From Chaenocephalus aceratus (lineage: Eukaryota > Chordata > Actinopteri > Perciformes > Channichthyidae): a DNA stretch of 64,000 nucleotides. The notes under the pieces were generated by a model that saw only the letters and a program-made list of their open reading frames with translations, was not told the origin of the DNA and ran no database searches. The stretch covers positions 36,460,666-36,524,665 of the forward strand of contig CM043797.1 in the NCBI GenBank assembly GCA_023974075.1, given 5' to 3'. Numbering within the stretch: position 1 is the stretch's first letter; each line of letters begins with the position of its first letter. The translations under genes were made by a program, and so were the position numbers. Positions 11,946-23,622 of the stretch are shown here, piece by piece.

Positions 11946-12384
11946 AGACTTATTGTTATTTAGTACTGGGCATGTGATGGTTAATACGTTATCCACTATT
12001 ACTCAGCTGAGTGTAGAATTTATGTTGTATTCAATGTAGTTTATCCATTCAAAGTAGCACATGGTATCACACAGTTAGCTTTCTCCATACACAGTTAGCT
12101 TATCAACCTAAAAGAAAACACATGACACACAAATTACTTAAAGCATACACAACAAAAGTCTGTACACATATTTAAACCAAAACACTCACCGGCTGCCTGT
12201 GTGCCCTGTGGCTGATCAAAACATTGAGTCACATACATTTCTCTGGCCTTTTTTAAGATGGCTCGCGGTCGCTCATCAAATGAGTCCCAAGGGAAACAAA
12301 ATACTGGAAACAAGGGTCCCTCCCAACTGAGACCTATGTTACATGACAACCTGCACATCTAAACAAGTAGCTTAATGCTTATCC

Positions 12385-13045
12385 TGTTAACCACGGGAGC
12401 CCCCGGGGGCGGGGCGCCCGCAACATCTTGCAAGAAACATTTAACGAACTATGAATGTGTCACTTAACGGAAGAAACTCAGCTACCTGACGATATGAACC
12501 ATTTTTACCGAAACAAATCACAAGTCTAACGCCGAGCCTCTGAATTAGCACTACACAAAAGAAAGCTGACGCACTTCGCACATAAACTCACGTTAGCGAT
12601 ATTTTATACTTCATCGGATCCGCAGCAGCGAAAGCCAGCAAAGACAACACACTACTCCGCTTTACGGAGCCAGAGCGGCAAATAACTCTTACCTTTGCTG
12701 TTTTCTGATGTTCAATGGAAATAAGCTGCTGAAGGTTAACCCAATGATGTCTCTGTGACACTTTGACATGATTACTGATAATCCATCATCGTATTTATGA
12801 TCAATAAGCCTAGCAATTCACTAGCAGCCCCCCCCCCCCCCCGTTGGTCAGGGTTCAATCTGAATTAACTTTAAAATTAAAATAAATGATTCCGACTTTT
12901 CTACATCCAACTCACAGGTTTATCATCACTTTGAGAAAAACGATGATTAATTGACCCCTTTTAGAAGATATGGTCATTTGTTCTGAGAATGTCACTTTCC
13001 AGCCTGAGGCCTGAAACACAGGCTCAGGGCTAAACAGGTTATTGA
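12385..13045 (-). mobile_element. Interspersed repeat with CpG-rich end, copy A
   Basis: Its reverse complement matches 53286-53930 over both ends. The TTAACCTGTT...CAGCCCTGAGCCTG end is at 13045 and the CCCCGGGGGCTCCC-like end is near 12395. The middle (about 12540-12840) differs between copies and contains a C-run of 16. Family unknown; no ORF of known product. Confidence 0.6.
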
Positions 13046-13167
13046 TTGAAATAAATAAATAGAAAATAAACGAATAAACATCCAAAATGAACTGAAAACC
13101 CCTCCACAGTAATGCTTGAATGGTTACCTGCCTTCATTTGAATGATATAGTGGGTGATGGAGGATTT

Positions 13168-13497
13168 ACAGGGACCCTATCATGCTCATTATCAGGTTCA
13201 TATTTCTATTCTGTGTCTGGGACATGTCTCCATGCTTTAATGTTCAAAAAGCTCTTTATTTTTCTCATACTGCCTGTGCTGCAGCTCCTCTTTTCACCCT
13301 CTGTCTGAAACCAGAGCCCAGTCTGCTCTGATTGGTTAGCTGGCCGGCTCTGTTGTGATTCGTCAACCTCTTAGAGATGTCCCGCCTCAGGCAGGGGTGG
13401 AGTGCGTTTGACAGAAACTCCCTCTGGAGGGAACTTTTGGCGACGACTATCATGCACCACAGGAAACAGTGAAAAAGCACAAAAGGGCCTCTTTAAA
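13168..13497. mobile_element. G-run MITE family, copy 2
   Basis: Begins GGGACCCTATCATGCTCATT, ends AAAGGGCCTCTTTAAA. Contains the block CTGTCTGAAACCAGAGCCCA shared with 8206-8668 and with a fragment at 25037-25086. It lacks the G-run. Confidence 0.65.
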
Positions 13498-14619
13498 ACT
13501 GTTGGGTGGTCTCCTCTAGAAAACTACTGATTATACGTTTCATTTTATTATGCAAATGCGGTAGAAAGAATAATATTTCCCTTTAAAATGAACTGGAGTA
13601 TAAGTAAAAAAGAGTATAAAACACATACAGCCTCAAATGCAATATCCAGTCCCAGCGTCGCTTCTAGAAATGTTGGCGCACAGCTACACTGTTATGAGAA
13701 AGCTATCTGCAAAGGTATCATTAATCAGAACAACAGGGCGAGGGGGTGTAGCAGCCGATTGAACTCGGGTGTGAACTCCAACAGTCTCTCTCAGTAAGTT
13801 TGCTCTCCCTCTCAGAATTCCTCCCAGATAGTCTCTCCTTTTTCTTAATGTTCTTCCTATTGAACCCACAGACCATAAATCATTTCCTTCGACTATTATT
13901 GTGTATGTCTGGCTTTCTTTGTGTATTTCTTCATTCAGTTGGAAGCAACACTATTTATAATGTTGAAGCTATGTTAGTCTTTTTCGTCTTCCTCTCTGTT
14001 TCACCCTTTTCTTTTCTGTATTAGTCCAACATTTCTTTCTCCTTTTCCTCCCCTTTCTCTCATGTATACCCGCCGCCTCTCATCCAGCACATCCCGGTAA
14101 CGTTGGCATGTGTCTCTCACTTCATAATTTGTATTTCTCTTGCCGATATTGTCACTCTCTTTCCTCTCTGCGAGCTCTGCCTCGACTCTCTCCCTGATGA
14201 GGCCAGCCCCTCCATGGTGATGAGACCGACAGAGGGTGATTAAAGTGGAGTCTCATCTGGTGGGAAAACTGACCTCAATCAGAACCATTCTACCAAGAAG
14301 ACGCTATCCCCTCCTCTCTGTTTCCCTCCATCCATCCCACCTACAGCCTATTCCTGACTCGCATCCACCATCCTTTATTCTCCCTGACCCGCTCCCTCAC
14401 CATGTCAGTGCTCCCCATCTCTCATCTCCCCTCTTGTACTTTCTACTCTCATTTCTCATCTTCCTCCGACCACTCTCCGTGATCACTCTCAATTTGTCAT
14501 CATCGGCCGTATTGTTCTGTGATGGTAATCTGTCCTTCCAGGGAACTCTCAAATGTGATCATCAGCTCAATGCAGGAAAGCTCAGATTCACGAAAAGTCT
14601 ACTTTTTAGACTTCATGTA
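13498..14619. other. No gene recognised; pyrimidine-rich
   Basis: The plus strand of about 13990-14480 is strongly C/T-rich. This produces long but low-complexity ORFs and no recognisable protein. Confidence 0.55.
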
Positions 14620-14684
14620 TATCAATCTATCCATCCTTCCATCCATCCCTCCTTCAATCAATCAATCAATCCATCCATCCCTCC

Positions 14685-14725
<41 letters not shown>

Positions 14726-14856
14726 CAATCAATCAATCCATCCTTCCATCCATCCTTCCACCCATCCCTCCTTCAATAAATCAATCAATCCATCAATCAA
14801 TCAATCAATCAATCCATCCATCCATCCCTCCTTCAATCAATCAATCAATCCATCCA
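14620..14856 (+). repeat. Compound tetranucleotide microsatellite (CAAT)n/(CATC)n
   Basis: Alternating runs of CAAT and CATC/CTTC units fill this interval. The apparent protein with N-Q-S-I and H-P-S-I repeats is a product of the repeat. Confidence 0.95.
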
Positions 14857-14984
14857 TATTTTAAATACATATTTGTAATTGGTTGTGTTGCAGTAGTTAT
14901 TCAATTGAATATAGAAACACATAACAATGAGGGTGATGTTGTGATGATGTGAAGGTGATGCTTTGTTGAGAAGAATAAGAAGCT

Positions 14985-15228
14985 TTAATAATCCCCAAGG
15001 GAAAAATCAGTTGTTCACACTTAGTAGATACATACACAGTAAAAATACACACATGTTAAGAAAACGTAAACAAATGTTGACATTACATGGCCAATCCCCA
15101 CAGGAGCAATTTGGGGTGAAGTGTCTTGCCCGGGGACACAACGACATGCTGACTGCAGTGGGGTTTGAACCTGTGACCCCCTGATCCCAACACCAGCGCA
15201 CTAGTTCACTGCGCCACAGCCTACAAAC
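14985..15228 (-). mobile_element. tRNA-derived SINE, copy 1
   Basis: On the minus strand an A-box-like GTGGCGCAGTGAACTAGTGC near 15222 is followed by a B-box-like GGTTCAAACCCC, then TGTCGTTGTGTCC and CAAATTGCTCCTGTGGGG. The same arrangement recurs at 60078-60256. It is a SINE head rather than a true tRNA gene because no cloverleaf can be completed. Confidence 0.75.
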
Positions 15229-15417
15229 CATGTTGTTACTTTGCAATGCCCCATGTAGAGGGAGTAGCACTTGTCTCACCTGAGCTGTTTGAAGACCAGA
15301 CCCTGAATCAGTGCTCTGATAACAAGGAACATACATGTTGTGATTTCTGGAACACACAGTACACATATTACTCTCTCATTTATACCTTCAAAAATACAAC
15401 ACATAATATTCCATCAA

Positions 15418-15560
15418 AAGTTCCTCATCCATCCATCCATCTTCTCCCGCTTATCCGTGGTCGGGTCGCGGGGGGTAGCAGTTCCAGCAGAGAGCCCCAA
15501 ACTTTCTTTTCCCTGGCGACATCAATCAGCTCTGACTGGGATCCCAAGTTCCTCATCCAT
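15418..15560 (-). mobile_element. Rex3/RTE LINE 3' fragment with 15-bp target duplication
   Basis: About 115 bp between two copies of AAGTTCCTCATCCAT (15418-15432 and 15546-15560). It matches the 3' end of the Rex3-like fragment at 43430-43840 (CTTCTCCCGCTTATCCGTGG, then GCAGTTCCAGCAGAGAGCCC). The CATC/GATG tail typical of Rex3 is at its left, so it reads on the minus strand. It is a dead-on-arrival 5'-truncated insertion. Confidence 0.85.
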
Positions 15561-17865
15561 GAATGGAAAAACATTTCAGAATTTAAACGTGCAATTTTAA
15601 CATTTTTCTACTCATTCATACTTTCAACTAGAAACTCCTTCAACGTTTGAAATGTTCCAAATGTTCATTCTAGGTGTAATTCAACATTAAAATCCCATCC
15701 ATATTTTATTTTACAAATGTGCAGCCTGCTTTGTAGCTCAGTACCATTTCCGTCAGATGTGTACATGTGTGTGTATTGGACAGAATATTCAGAGTTAGTG
15801 TGGATGAAATACGGCTAGAATGGATCAGAGCTTTTTAAAATCTTTAAAACCTGCTTCCATTTCTACAGTTTCCCTTTTTTATTCACTTGAGGTCAAATCA
15901 TCAGAAAATGTGTGCCAAACTCATGGAAGCAAAGTTGGACATTTGGCCTCAAAGGAACTCCATCCAAAGGTCCCATAGAGCCCCATATTAATTAACTGTG
16001 ACCAAACTTTTCTGGAGGACATCTTGGGACGACCATTTTCTTTCCTGTTCACATGCAAACCTTTTTGACATCAGTGGGTCTTACATCCTCACGACTAATA
16101 AAGTACGCTAAATAGTTACAGTTACTGACCAGGAAGCAGGGGTATGGGATGTGCAACTCAAATCAGTCTCTATGAGCCTTATTGTCTGAATGAGGTCATA
16201 TAGCACTTTCATTGGCTTTAAGCATTGGACAATAACACTATACACTTTTGTTTTCTTGACCAAGGACACGTTGGCCTATTACCATTGAGCCCCCTCCTAA
16301 AATAACTACCAAAAACGTGTTTGAGAACTTTGAAGGCCATTGTCTCAAACTTGTGTCTTGATGAACAGTCATCAAGTGCTTCAACATATTTTGCTGAATA
16401 TTTGGAGATGTGATCGACTTTGATGAGCAGGGCACATACGCTAGTATCAGTCCCCCTGACTGCCTTTGATCAATATTTGCTCTACTTGTTTCTCTACCGA
16501 TGTTCACACTTACATAATCCGTCTGCAAATCACATGTGTTTACCTCCAATTAAGTAGTTTCCTTTATACATGTCAACCGGTTGTGTCGGCACGATTCATC
16601 CACAAACCAAATAAAACACTTTCCCATTTTAGCTCCGCAATTACTACAATGCATCACGACTGTCAGCCTTTATTTTCTAGACCTGTGCTGAAAATGTATC
16701 TCTCACAAATTAGCCCAAGCCCACACAAGTGTGTGAAGTGTGTGAAGTGTGTGAATGAATCATGCGTGTGTCACTTTCTTAGGATGATTGTAATCTACAG
16801 TGAAGCTAGAGGTGGATGTTTCTGTCTCCTGTTTCCATTGTAGGGCCGTGACTAATAACGGAAAGGGGAGAACATGAAATGAATGGAGACATACCCAAAA
16901 TAGAACACAGATTCCACTGCCCTTTCTGTGTTCATGACGAGCAGGGATTATTCATTTGTTTCTCCGTCTCCTTTCTTTCTTGTCCCCGTTTTATCAGCTG
17001 ACAGCTACAAGGAGCAGCTGTCACGTGTTTTCTACTCAGAGGAGGCTCGCTTAGGCACACATATTATAGTTCGAGAGTAAGTTTGACTCTCCTATGTAAT
17101 TAAGATGGTGTGTTGGTACAGTCTAACCACTGAAGGGCAGCGAGCGTGATTTAAATCAGCTGGTGATGCCGCGCTCAGGGCGACATTATGCATACTATCT
17201 GTAGTATTGAATTACTCGGCCACCAGAGGCATTCGACTGGCTCTGCTGAACCGGAAGTGATGCAATCACACTGGCCCCATTTCCAGTGATATTTAAACCC
17301 TTTTCTGCGTGGATGGTCGGGCCAATTGGCAAATCGCTCTTCCTCCATGCGTGCCCGGGTTTTGATTTGATTTGTATGGAATGTTTGTGTGAGTGTGTAA
17401 GTGCGTGGGTGTGCCGTTGTGCCCTTTAGATGTGATTTGAGAAGATGTGTGCGTGTGGCCATCATTTGGTTCTAAATCCACAATATGCCGTCTGCCAGAA
17501 ATATGTCTTTTTTTTCCCACCTCAGTGCTGTATCAAGAAAAAAACATACATTTTGATTTACACTCTTCAAAAGTAGCTTGCAGTTTCCCCCTCATTTGTA
17601 GCAGGTATCCAAAAGAAAATCTGATCCATCATTTTGGGCATTCGTCTCCACTAAACTTTTCTAAACCCAACCGTAACCATAACTGTAGGTGGTGGTGATG
17701 GTGTTGTGGTTCACTACTGAATCCAGAAGACCATTCAAAATGTGTTGCTGGTGAATTGTGAGTTTCTCTAAACAAAAGAATATTAAGAATATTTTACACG
17801 TCTTCAACAACTATCAATTGTAAATAAGGTTTTCAGTTTGAACGTCATCAATCCACAGTTTTAAA
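15561..17865. other. No gene recognised
   Basis: Intergenic sequence with no coding exon, RNA gene or transposon end that I can support. Short GTGTGAAGT repeats occur at about 16731-16755. Confidence 0.5.
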
Positions 17866-18120
17866 GGGGCCCTATTAAGATTTTTGGGGTGTTCCCTTTC
17901 CTGTAGTGTGTTGTAGGTTTTGTGCATGTAAATGCCCCCCCCCCCCCCCGCTGCGTGAAATGCCTCCATTGGACTCCTGGATTTGCTTCGGATTTGCTAT
18001 CTAACACACGCGCTTATATTGGCTAACACATTGTACATGATAGGCTAAGGGGCGTGGAGGAGGAGTTGTCAATGGTTGATGGACAGTCAACATGGTGAAT
18101 CAGGTAGGAAGGTGACTTGC
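17866..18120. mobile_element. G-run MITE family, copy 3 (inverted, partial)
   Basis: Begins AAAGGGGCCCTATTAAGATT. Its C-run (17937-17950), CTCCATTGGACTCC and GATAGGCTAAGGGGCG are the reverse complement of the G-run half of 8206-8668. Confidence 0.65.
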
Positions 18121-19508
18121 GATTTTAAAGAATGAAACTAACCCTTATTTTACACAAGTTGTTGGTAGGTAGTTTCGAAGCAAAAATCAAAAGTTGGTAT
18201 TTTGTTCAACAACAATCAGTAAATAGTTGGTAGAACATTGTCGAAAAGAAGAAGAAACAAGATTACTACTAATTTCGAACCGGTTTGGCGGTCAACCTTC
18301 TGTAAAGCTTTGTGTTTTGTTCAGGATCCTTGTTATGATTCTGTTCCTGACTGAGGCATTGAGGGAGTGGTGACAGGCATGATCATGATTGTGATTGTCT
18401 CAATTATGATTTCCATGCCACCTGAAGGGGTAGCGGGGGGGGGGGGGGGTGCCGACAGATGTGTTTTAATGGAATTTAATAATTATAGTCATTCACAAAA
18501 TGAAGCTGCTATCTAATGCTCTCTGCAGATTTGTTGGGGATTTTTTTTCTGCCTTTTGATGATCTAAATGAAAACCATTTGTCATGTGTGGCACGGTCAC
18601 ACCTTCATATCTGCCTCGAAAAGCCCCTTAGAAGCTTCACTCTCATTTCTTTAGTCACAGGCCTTGATGCTCTAAGTTTTGCAGTCAATCATACTAACCA
18701 TGTCCTCTAAGGTGGTTAATGTCAATCATGTATGTGTAATACTATCATAACCCGCTAGCAGACTGATCAGGTGAGTCATCATTATTCTCAATGTGCTATA
18801 ACTTGTCTCAAATAAAGTGGAAAAAGTGGAAAACATAAAAAGATGAAAGTGTTGCAAATTTGTCATAAATCTGACCTTTTTCTGCAAACCAGAGCTTTCA
18901 ACAAAGCAAAGTGTCTTTTCTGCCGGATATTTAAATATAATAGAGGAGAAGGAAGAAGCACAAAAAACACATTCCGCTTACTTCAAGGACACGCTGACGA
19001 ATGCGGATAAAATGAAAGAATGAAATGACAATTCAAGGAAATTAGATGATAATAGAAAGACGTGGCAAAACAGCCACAGGGGTGCAAATAAGTTAAATAT
19101 TTTAAAGAAGATTTCTTAGAAAATATATACTTTTTCTTTTTTGTCAATGGCTCCTTTTTCACCCCACAGCCGTCGGCAGAGGGGGGGTTACTCTTGGAAT
19201 TGCCTCTCCTGGGGTTTCCTCTTATTCCTTTTTTCTTTATCATCTTAAGATTTGAAGAAGATTTTCAGTTTGTTCTTGATCTAGGTCAGGAAGCACCTTT
19301 TAAGCATCGCAGAAACCCTACTTAGCATAGTAGGTTCCCAGGAGGCTGGTGCATTTGACTGCAGTGTGCATGGCCGCCCTAAATGAGCGGCAGGTTAAAG
19401 AAGGGGAAAGGAACATCGTACAGAGGAAGCATCGTGCCAACACACTCTGGAAGATGGCAGAGGTGAGATTATGACACACACAATGCACTCTTTCTTGGTG
19501 CATTGAGA
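18121..19508. other. No gene recognised
   Basis: No coding or structured feature found apart from a 14-base G-run near 18436. Confidence 0.5.
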
Positions 19509-19511
19509 GGA

Positions 19512-19568
<57 letters not shown>

Positions 19569-19571
19569 GTT
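19509..19571 (+). repeat. (GT)n microsatellite
   Basis: About 60 bp of nearly pure GT repeat. Confidence 0.97.
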
Positions 19572-19887
19572 AAATGGTTAAATAAGAAAGCAGATGGAAG
19601 GAAAAGGAAACAAGAGAGGACAGGAGAGGAAAAATACAGAAAACGCGTGAGCATGAATTAATGAATATGTCTGAATAAAAAGAAAGTTATATTTTTATTT
19701 CTTACCTTAATATATAACAGGTGAAGTGTGCTTGATTGTTCCTCACTCATATTTTCAACATGCAACCTGTTTTTAAGTGAGTATTAAAATGCAAAATGTA
19801 TACAAGCGGCAGTTCTCACACACACACTTGGATTGCACTAGGATAATTAAAATATGCACTAACATGCACAAGCATAGAAATGTATAT

Positions 19888-19889
<2 letters not shown>

Positions 19890-19965
<76 letters not shown>

Positions 19966-19987
19966 CACACACACACACACACACACA

Positions 19988-20073
<86 letters not shown>
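19890..20073 (+). repeat. (CA)n microsatellite, interrupted
   Basis: About 180 bp of CA repeat with three short breaks (CAACAC twice, CATCAC once). The long H-T and C-V ORFs across it are artefacts. Confidence 0.97.
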
Positions 20074-20327
20074 ACACACTTCAGGGGACATTACATTGAC
20101 TTACATGCATTCCTGGAGACTTAACCTAACCTTAACCATAACCAACACATGTCTAAACCTAACAAGTCTTCACCCTTAACATAATGATTCCCCTCATGGG
20201 GACCTCCATTTTGTCCCCATAAGGGAGGCGAGTCCCACACGTGACTGTGCAAACATATTTAGGTCCCCACAAGTTATAGTAATGCTAGGACACACACACA
20301 CACACTCACACACACACACACACAAAC
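20074..20327. repeat. CA-bounded interspersed repeat, copy 1
   Basis: The core runs from ACTTCAGGGGACATTACATT through CCTAACCTTAACCATAACCA and AAGGGAGGCGAGTCC to TAGGACACACAC. The same block, in the same order, is at 47205-47443. Both copies are bounded on each side by long CA arrays, so the CA tracts look like part of the repeat. A palindromic TTATGGGGAC / GTCCCCATAA pair lies in the middle. Confidence 0.85.
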
Positions 20328-22395
20328 ACATCTGACAGTCTTTGAAGTTGTAAAAGTGTTTTCTCTCTTCTCTCATGTCGTTTTATCTTTTTGTTTCCTC
20401 CTTCATCTGTGACACCTTGGGTCTGTCAGTCACCCCGCTAACAAGACACGTTGTTACCGCAGCTCATTTAAAAGCATGTCGTCTGGTAAGATGGGTACTC
20501 TTTCAGAGAGTCGGGGGAAAAAAACACATTGATCTATGGAAAATAAGATATAAATGAGACTTTCTGTGAATAGCGTGGGGCCACACTGTTTTATTGTGTG
20601 GAGAGAAGGGAAATGTTTTTATGTATTTGCTTAGAAGAACTCAGTAATTATGAAAATCAGGCTTTAAATCGATGATAAAGCCAGCTTTAGGCACACTCTC
20701 TTCTGCTTATGGCATATAGAGCATATGCAGCATAGTTATATGAATAATTCCTGTATTTTTAGATATACCAACATCTCGTTTTTGTAGTGTTTGTTTGTCA
20801 TAAGGATACATGGCAGTAAAAAAAAGGTTACTGTATCCCCTTACAAAAACAAATCAGATTATGGTTACATTTCTAAAAACGGTTGATTACTAGCAGGATT
20901 ACATTACTTTTACCTAGTTATTTTAAACGTAATAGAAGTTTAAAGTAACCCTCCCAACCCTGTATATTTAGAAATAAATTCATACATACAGAAACATTTC
21001 TTCTTTAAAATGAAAACAATCCAAGCACAAATAGATTTGAGATCCTCTTTATCGCCAACAAGAAAGTTAGATTTGACTGCTCTGTGTTGTCGTCTGTCGA
21101 GGAAGTTCACGTACTTTTTTTGCAGAAAGAACCCCCATTGATTCACGAAATCTGTTGCTAAAAATGTCAGGGGGCATTATCATGTTTCTTCCTGCAGCAG
21201 GGTTAGAAGTATTATTGTTTGTATCTTACAACTATTGATAAATCCAGAAATCAGTCGTGCAGGAATGCGGATAAAACAGATAACATATTAAGGTTTAGAG
21301 TTTCCTATTTTACAATAATAATAATAATACATTTAATTGTTATAGCTGCTTTTCCTGGTGCTCAAAGACGGTTGACTCTTATGTTTTTTTTAACGGCAGT
21401 GTTGTGAATTCGGTGTTAATCAAGGAAGCTCAATTAGTTCTGTTAGTTATATCATTCTTCGACTCAAACTCACATATTACCTCAAGACAGGCTGGAATTA
21501 ATTACTTTAGTTTATTTATTTTTTCGAGCGTGTAAAACCAAAGAAAATACAAATGAAACAAACGATGATACAGACATGATACAGTACTATACAATGAATG
21601 CAATAACAAAACGAAATATTTAATTAATAATTGAATAATCTGTAGTATCATTGTCTGATGGCAATAAACAACAAATCATTACAAATCAAATGTTTTGGAC
21701 AACAATAACCGAAGAACACCAACATCCCCTTTCAGCAGTAACTGTGCAGTCTTTTCCATGCAGTTGCGATTAGAGTGGAAATCAATTTGAGGTGCCCACG
21801 GCTAAAGTGATATCATTACGTTCACTCCGGGCTGAATAATGGATGGCTGTATCATTATATGGGGAAGTAATGGGACGAGACAAAGCACAGGTAGATGGCC
21901 CGCAGCAGGTGAGCGCTATAATGACTGTTTGGCCTACTGGCGCACACGTATGTACAGATGCATAGCTTATAAAGATTCCCACACAGAGATATTTGTGTGA
22001 CCCTGTTCGTGACCAATGTGCTGCAGGGAACCAAGAACAGAATGCGTCTCTTGATTTAAAGTATTTTTAATTATCAGAGGCAGAATTATTGTCCGAGTTT
22101 TTTTCAACTGGTCGTTAGTTTCTGGCTGTGAGTCATTTTATCATAAACACGTGTTCCCTCATTTTGCACAGCAGTTGGTTGCCACTTTTTTTGTCGTAAA
22201 ATAAGGGCCACAACTTTTATAAATACAATGACCCACTCTGCAGGTGTCAATTAGGTTAAAATGTCTTTCTTCTACTAGAAAATAGATAATTTGATAATAA
22301 TTGATATTATATAATATTTCCTCCTGTCCGAAGTTAGTCAAATATAAGTCTTTAAAAAAAGTGTGTGGAGCATTTGAACAAATATACAAGTTTCC
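20328..22395. other. No gene recognised
   Basis: AT-rich sequence without a coding feature that I can support. Confidence 0.5.
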
Positions 22396-22765
22396 GGAAA
22401 AACATGAATTTCATGAGCCATTTTAACAACATTAGGTTTGCTATGTTAGCTCAAAATTAGATGATTTAAGCTACTACATAAGAGCAACTAGCATTTAGCA
22501 TGTGTAGCATGTAGCTACTAGAATTTGGAAAAACAAATTACAGTACATAACGACCCATTTTGACTCAAATTTGTTTTTGCTGTTAGCTCGAACATTGGAT
22601 CATTTAAGCTACTACCCAAGAGTGACTAGCATGTTGCATTTCTAGCATGTAGCAACTAGCATTTGGAAAAACATAAATAGCATTATGAGCCATTTTAACT
22701 AATTTAGGTTTTCCAATATAGTTCAAACTATCATAGATCATATACGACTAAAGAGTAACTAGCAA
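22396..22765. repeat. Degenerate tandem repeat, about 140-bp period
   Basis: Roughly two and a half units share GGAAAAACAT, TGAGCCATTTTAAC, TTAAGCTACTAC and AGCATGTAGC in the same order, with increasing divergence. Confidence 0.75.
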
Positions 22766-23052
22766 GAGTGAAATGTGCAAAAAAAAATACATTTAACTTG
22801 ACTTAAACACGTGCAGTTCTGTATTGACTGATTAGAAACAGTAACCATCCAAAGTGATTTATTGTTAAACGTGTAATGCTTGACATTGTTCCTGCCTGTA
22901 CTCAATGTGATGTAATGTTACTGAAGGTTTAAAGGTACTTTGAGGCAAACTACAAAATTATACTAAAACAATTTTAAATTGGTATGCTCATCAATGAAGG
23001 CACTGCACAAAGGTAATTTCAAGTTAAAAAAACACATTTAATTTACACCATA

Positions 23053-23140
23053 CTTTATAAGGCAAGGCAAGTTTATTTATATAGCACCTTTCAACACAAG
23101 GCAATTCAAAGTGCTTTACAAAAAATGAAAGACATTATAG
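23053..23140 (-). mobile_element. L2-like LINE/SINE 3' tail
   Basis: AAGGCAAGGCAAGTTTATTT, then AGCACCTTTCAACACAAGGC and AAGTGCTTTACA, is the common 3' end of fish L2-related retroelements in reverse orientation. Confidence 0.65.
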
Positions 23141-23146
23141 CAGTGC

Positions 23147-23622
23147 AGCAGGGGGGTAAAACTCAAGGCCCGGGGGCCAAATCCGGCCCGCTACTTCATT
23201 TTATGTGGCCCGACAAGAGCTTGCAAAGAATATAATATGTTTATTATATGGTTACATGCTACTTTACAGAAGCAGGTTGCCCATAAACTACATGTCCCAC
23301 AATGCATCTCAGATTTTTTTTCCAAATGTCACTTTTTTTTTGTTCTTCCCCCCCACAATGTGGCTTTTCTTTTACAATTATATTGTGACATTCTCACTGA
23401 AGAGACTTGCAATTATTTGCCCCAGACTTCTGCTTTCAGACGTAGTAGTTCATTAAGAAGTTATTACCCTATCCGATAATAATCCAATGCAGAGGCAATA
23501 ATGTAATACATTATTTTACATATATTCAATATTTATATATGTCTTTTATATAGTCTTAAAGTTACAACTGGCCCTTTGAGTGCAACCATAATGCTGATGT
23601 GGCCCGTGATGATGACCCCTGA
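23147..23622. mobile_element. Charlie-like hAT MITE
   Basis: The left end CAGGGGGGTAAAACTCAAGG with GGCCCGGGGGCC and the right end GTGGCCCGTGATGATGACCC with CTG resemble the inverted ends of Charlie-type non-autonomous hAT elements. I could not find an 8-bp target duplication, so the exact limits are uncertain. Confidence 0.6.

Noticed and set aside
14236..14952. 238-codon plus-strand ORF
   Set aside because: It spans a pyrimidine-rich tract and a CAAT/CATC microsatellite. The N-Q-S-I and H-P-S-I repeats come from the DNA repeat.
15160..15228. tRNA gene on the minus strand (also near 46130-46209 and 60200-60250)
   Set aside because: A- and B-box-like motifs are present, but the acceptor stem cannot be closed and the downstream sequence is a shared SINE body.
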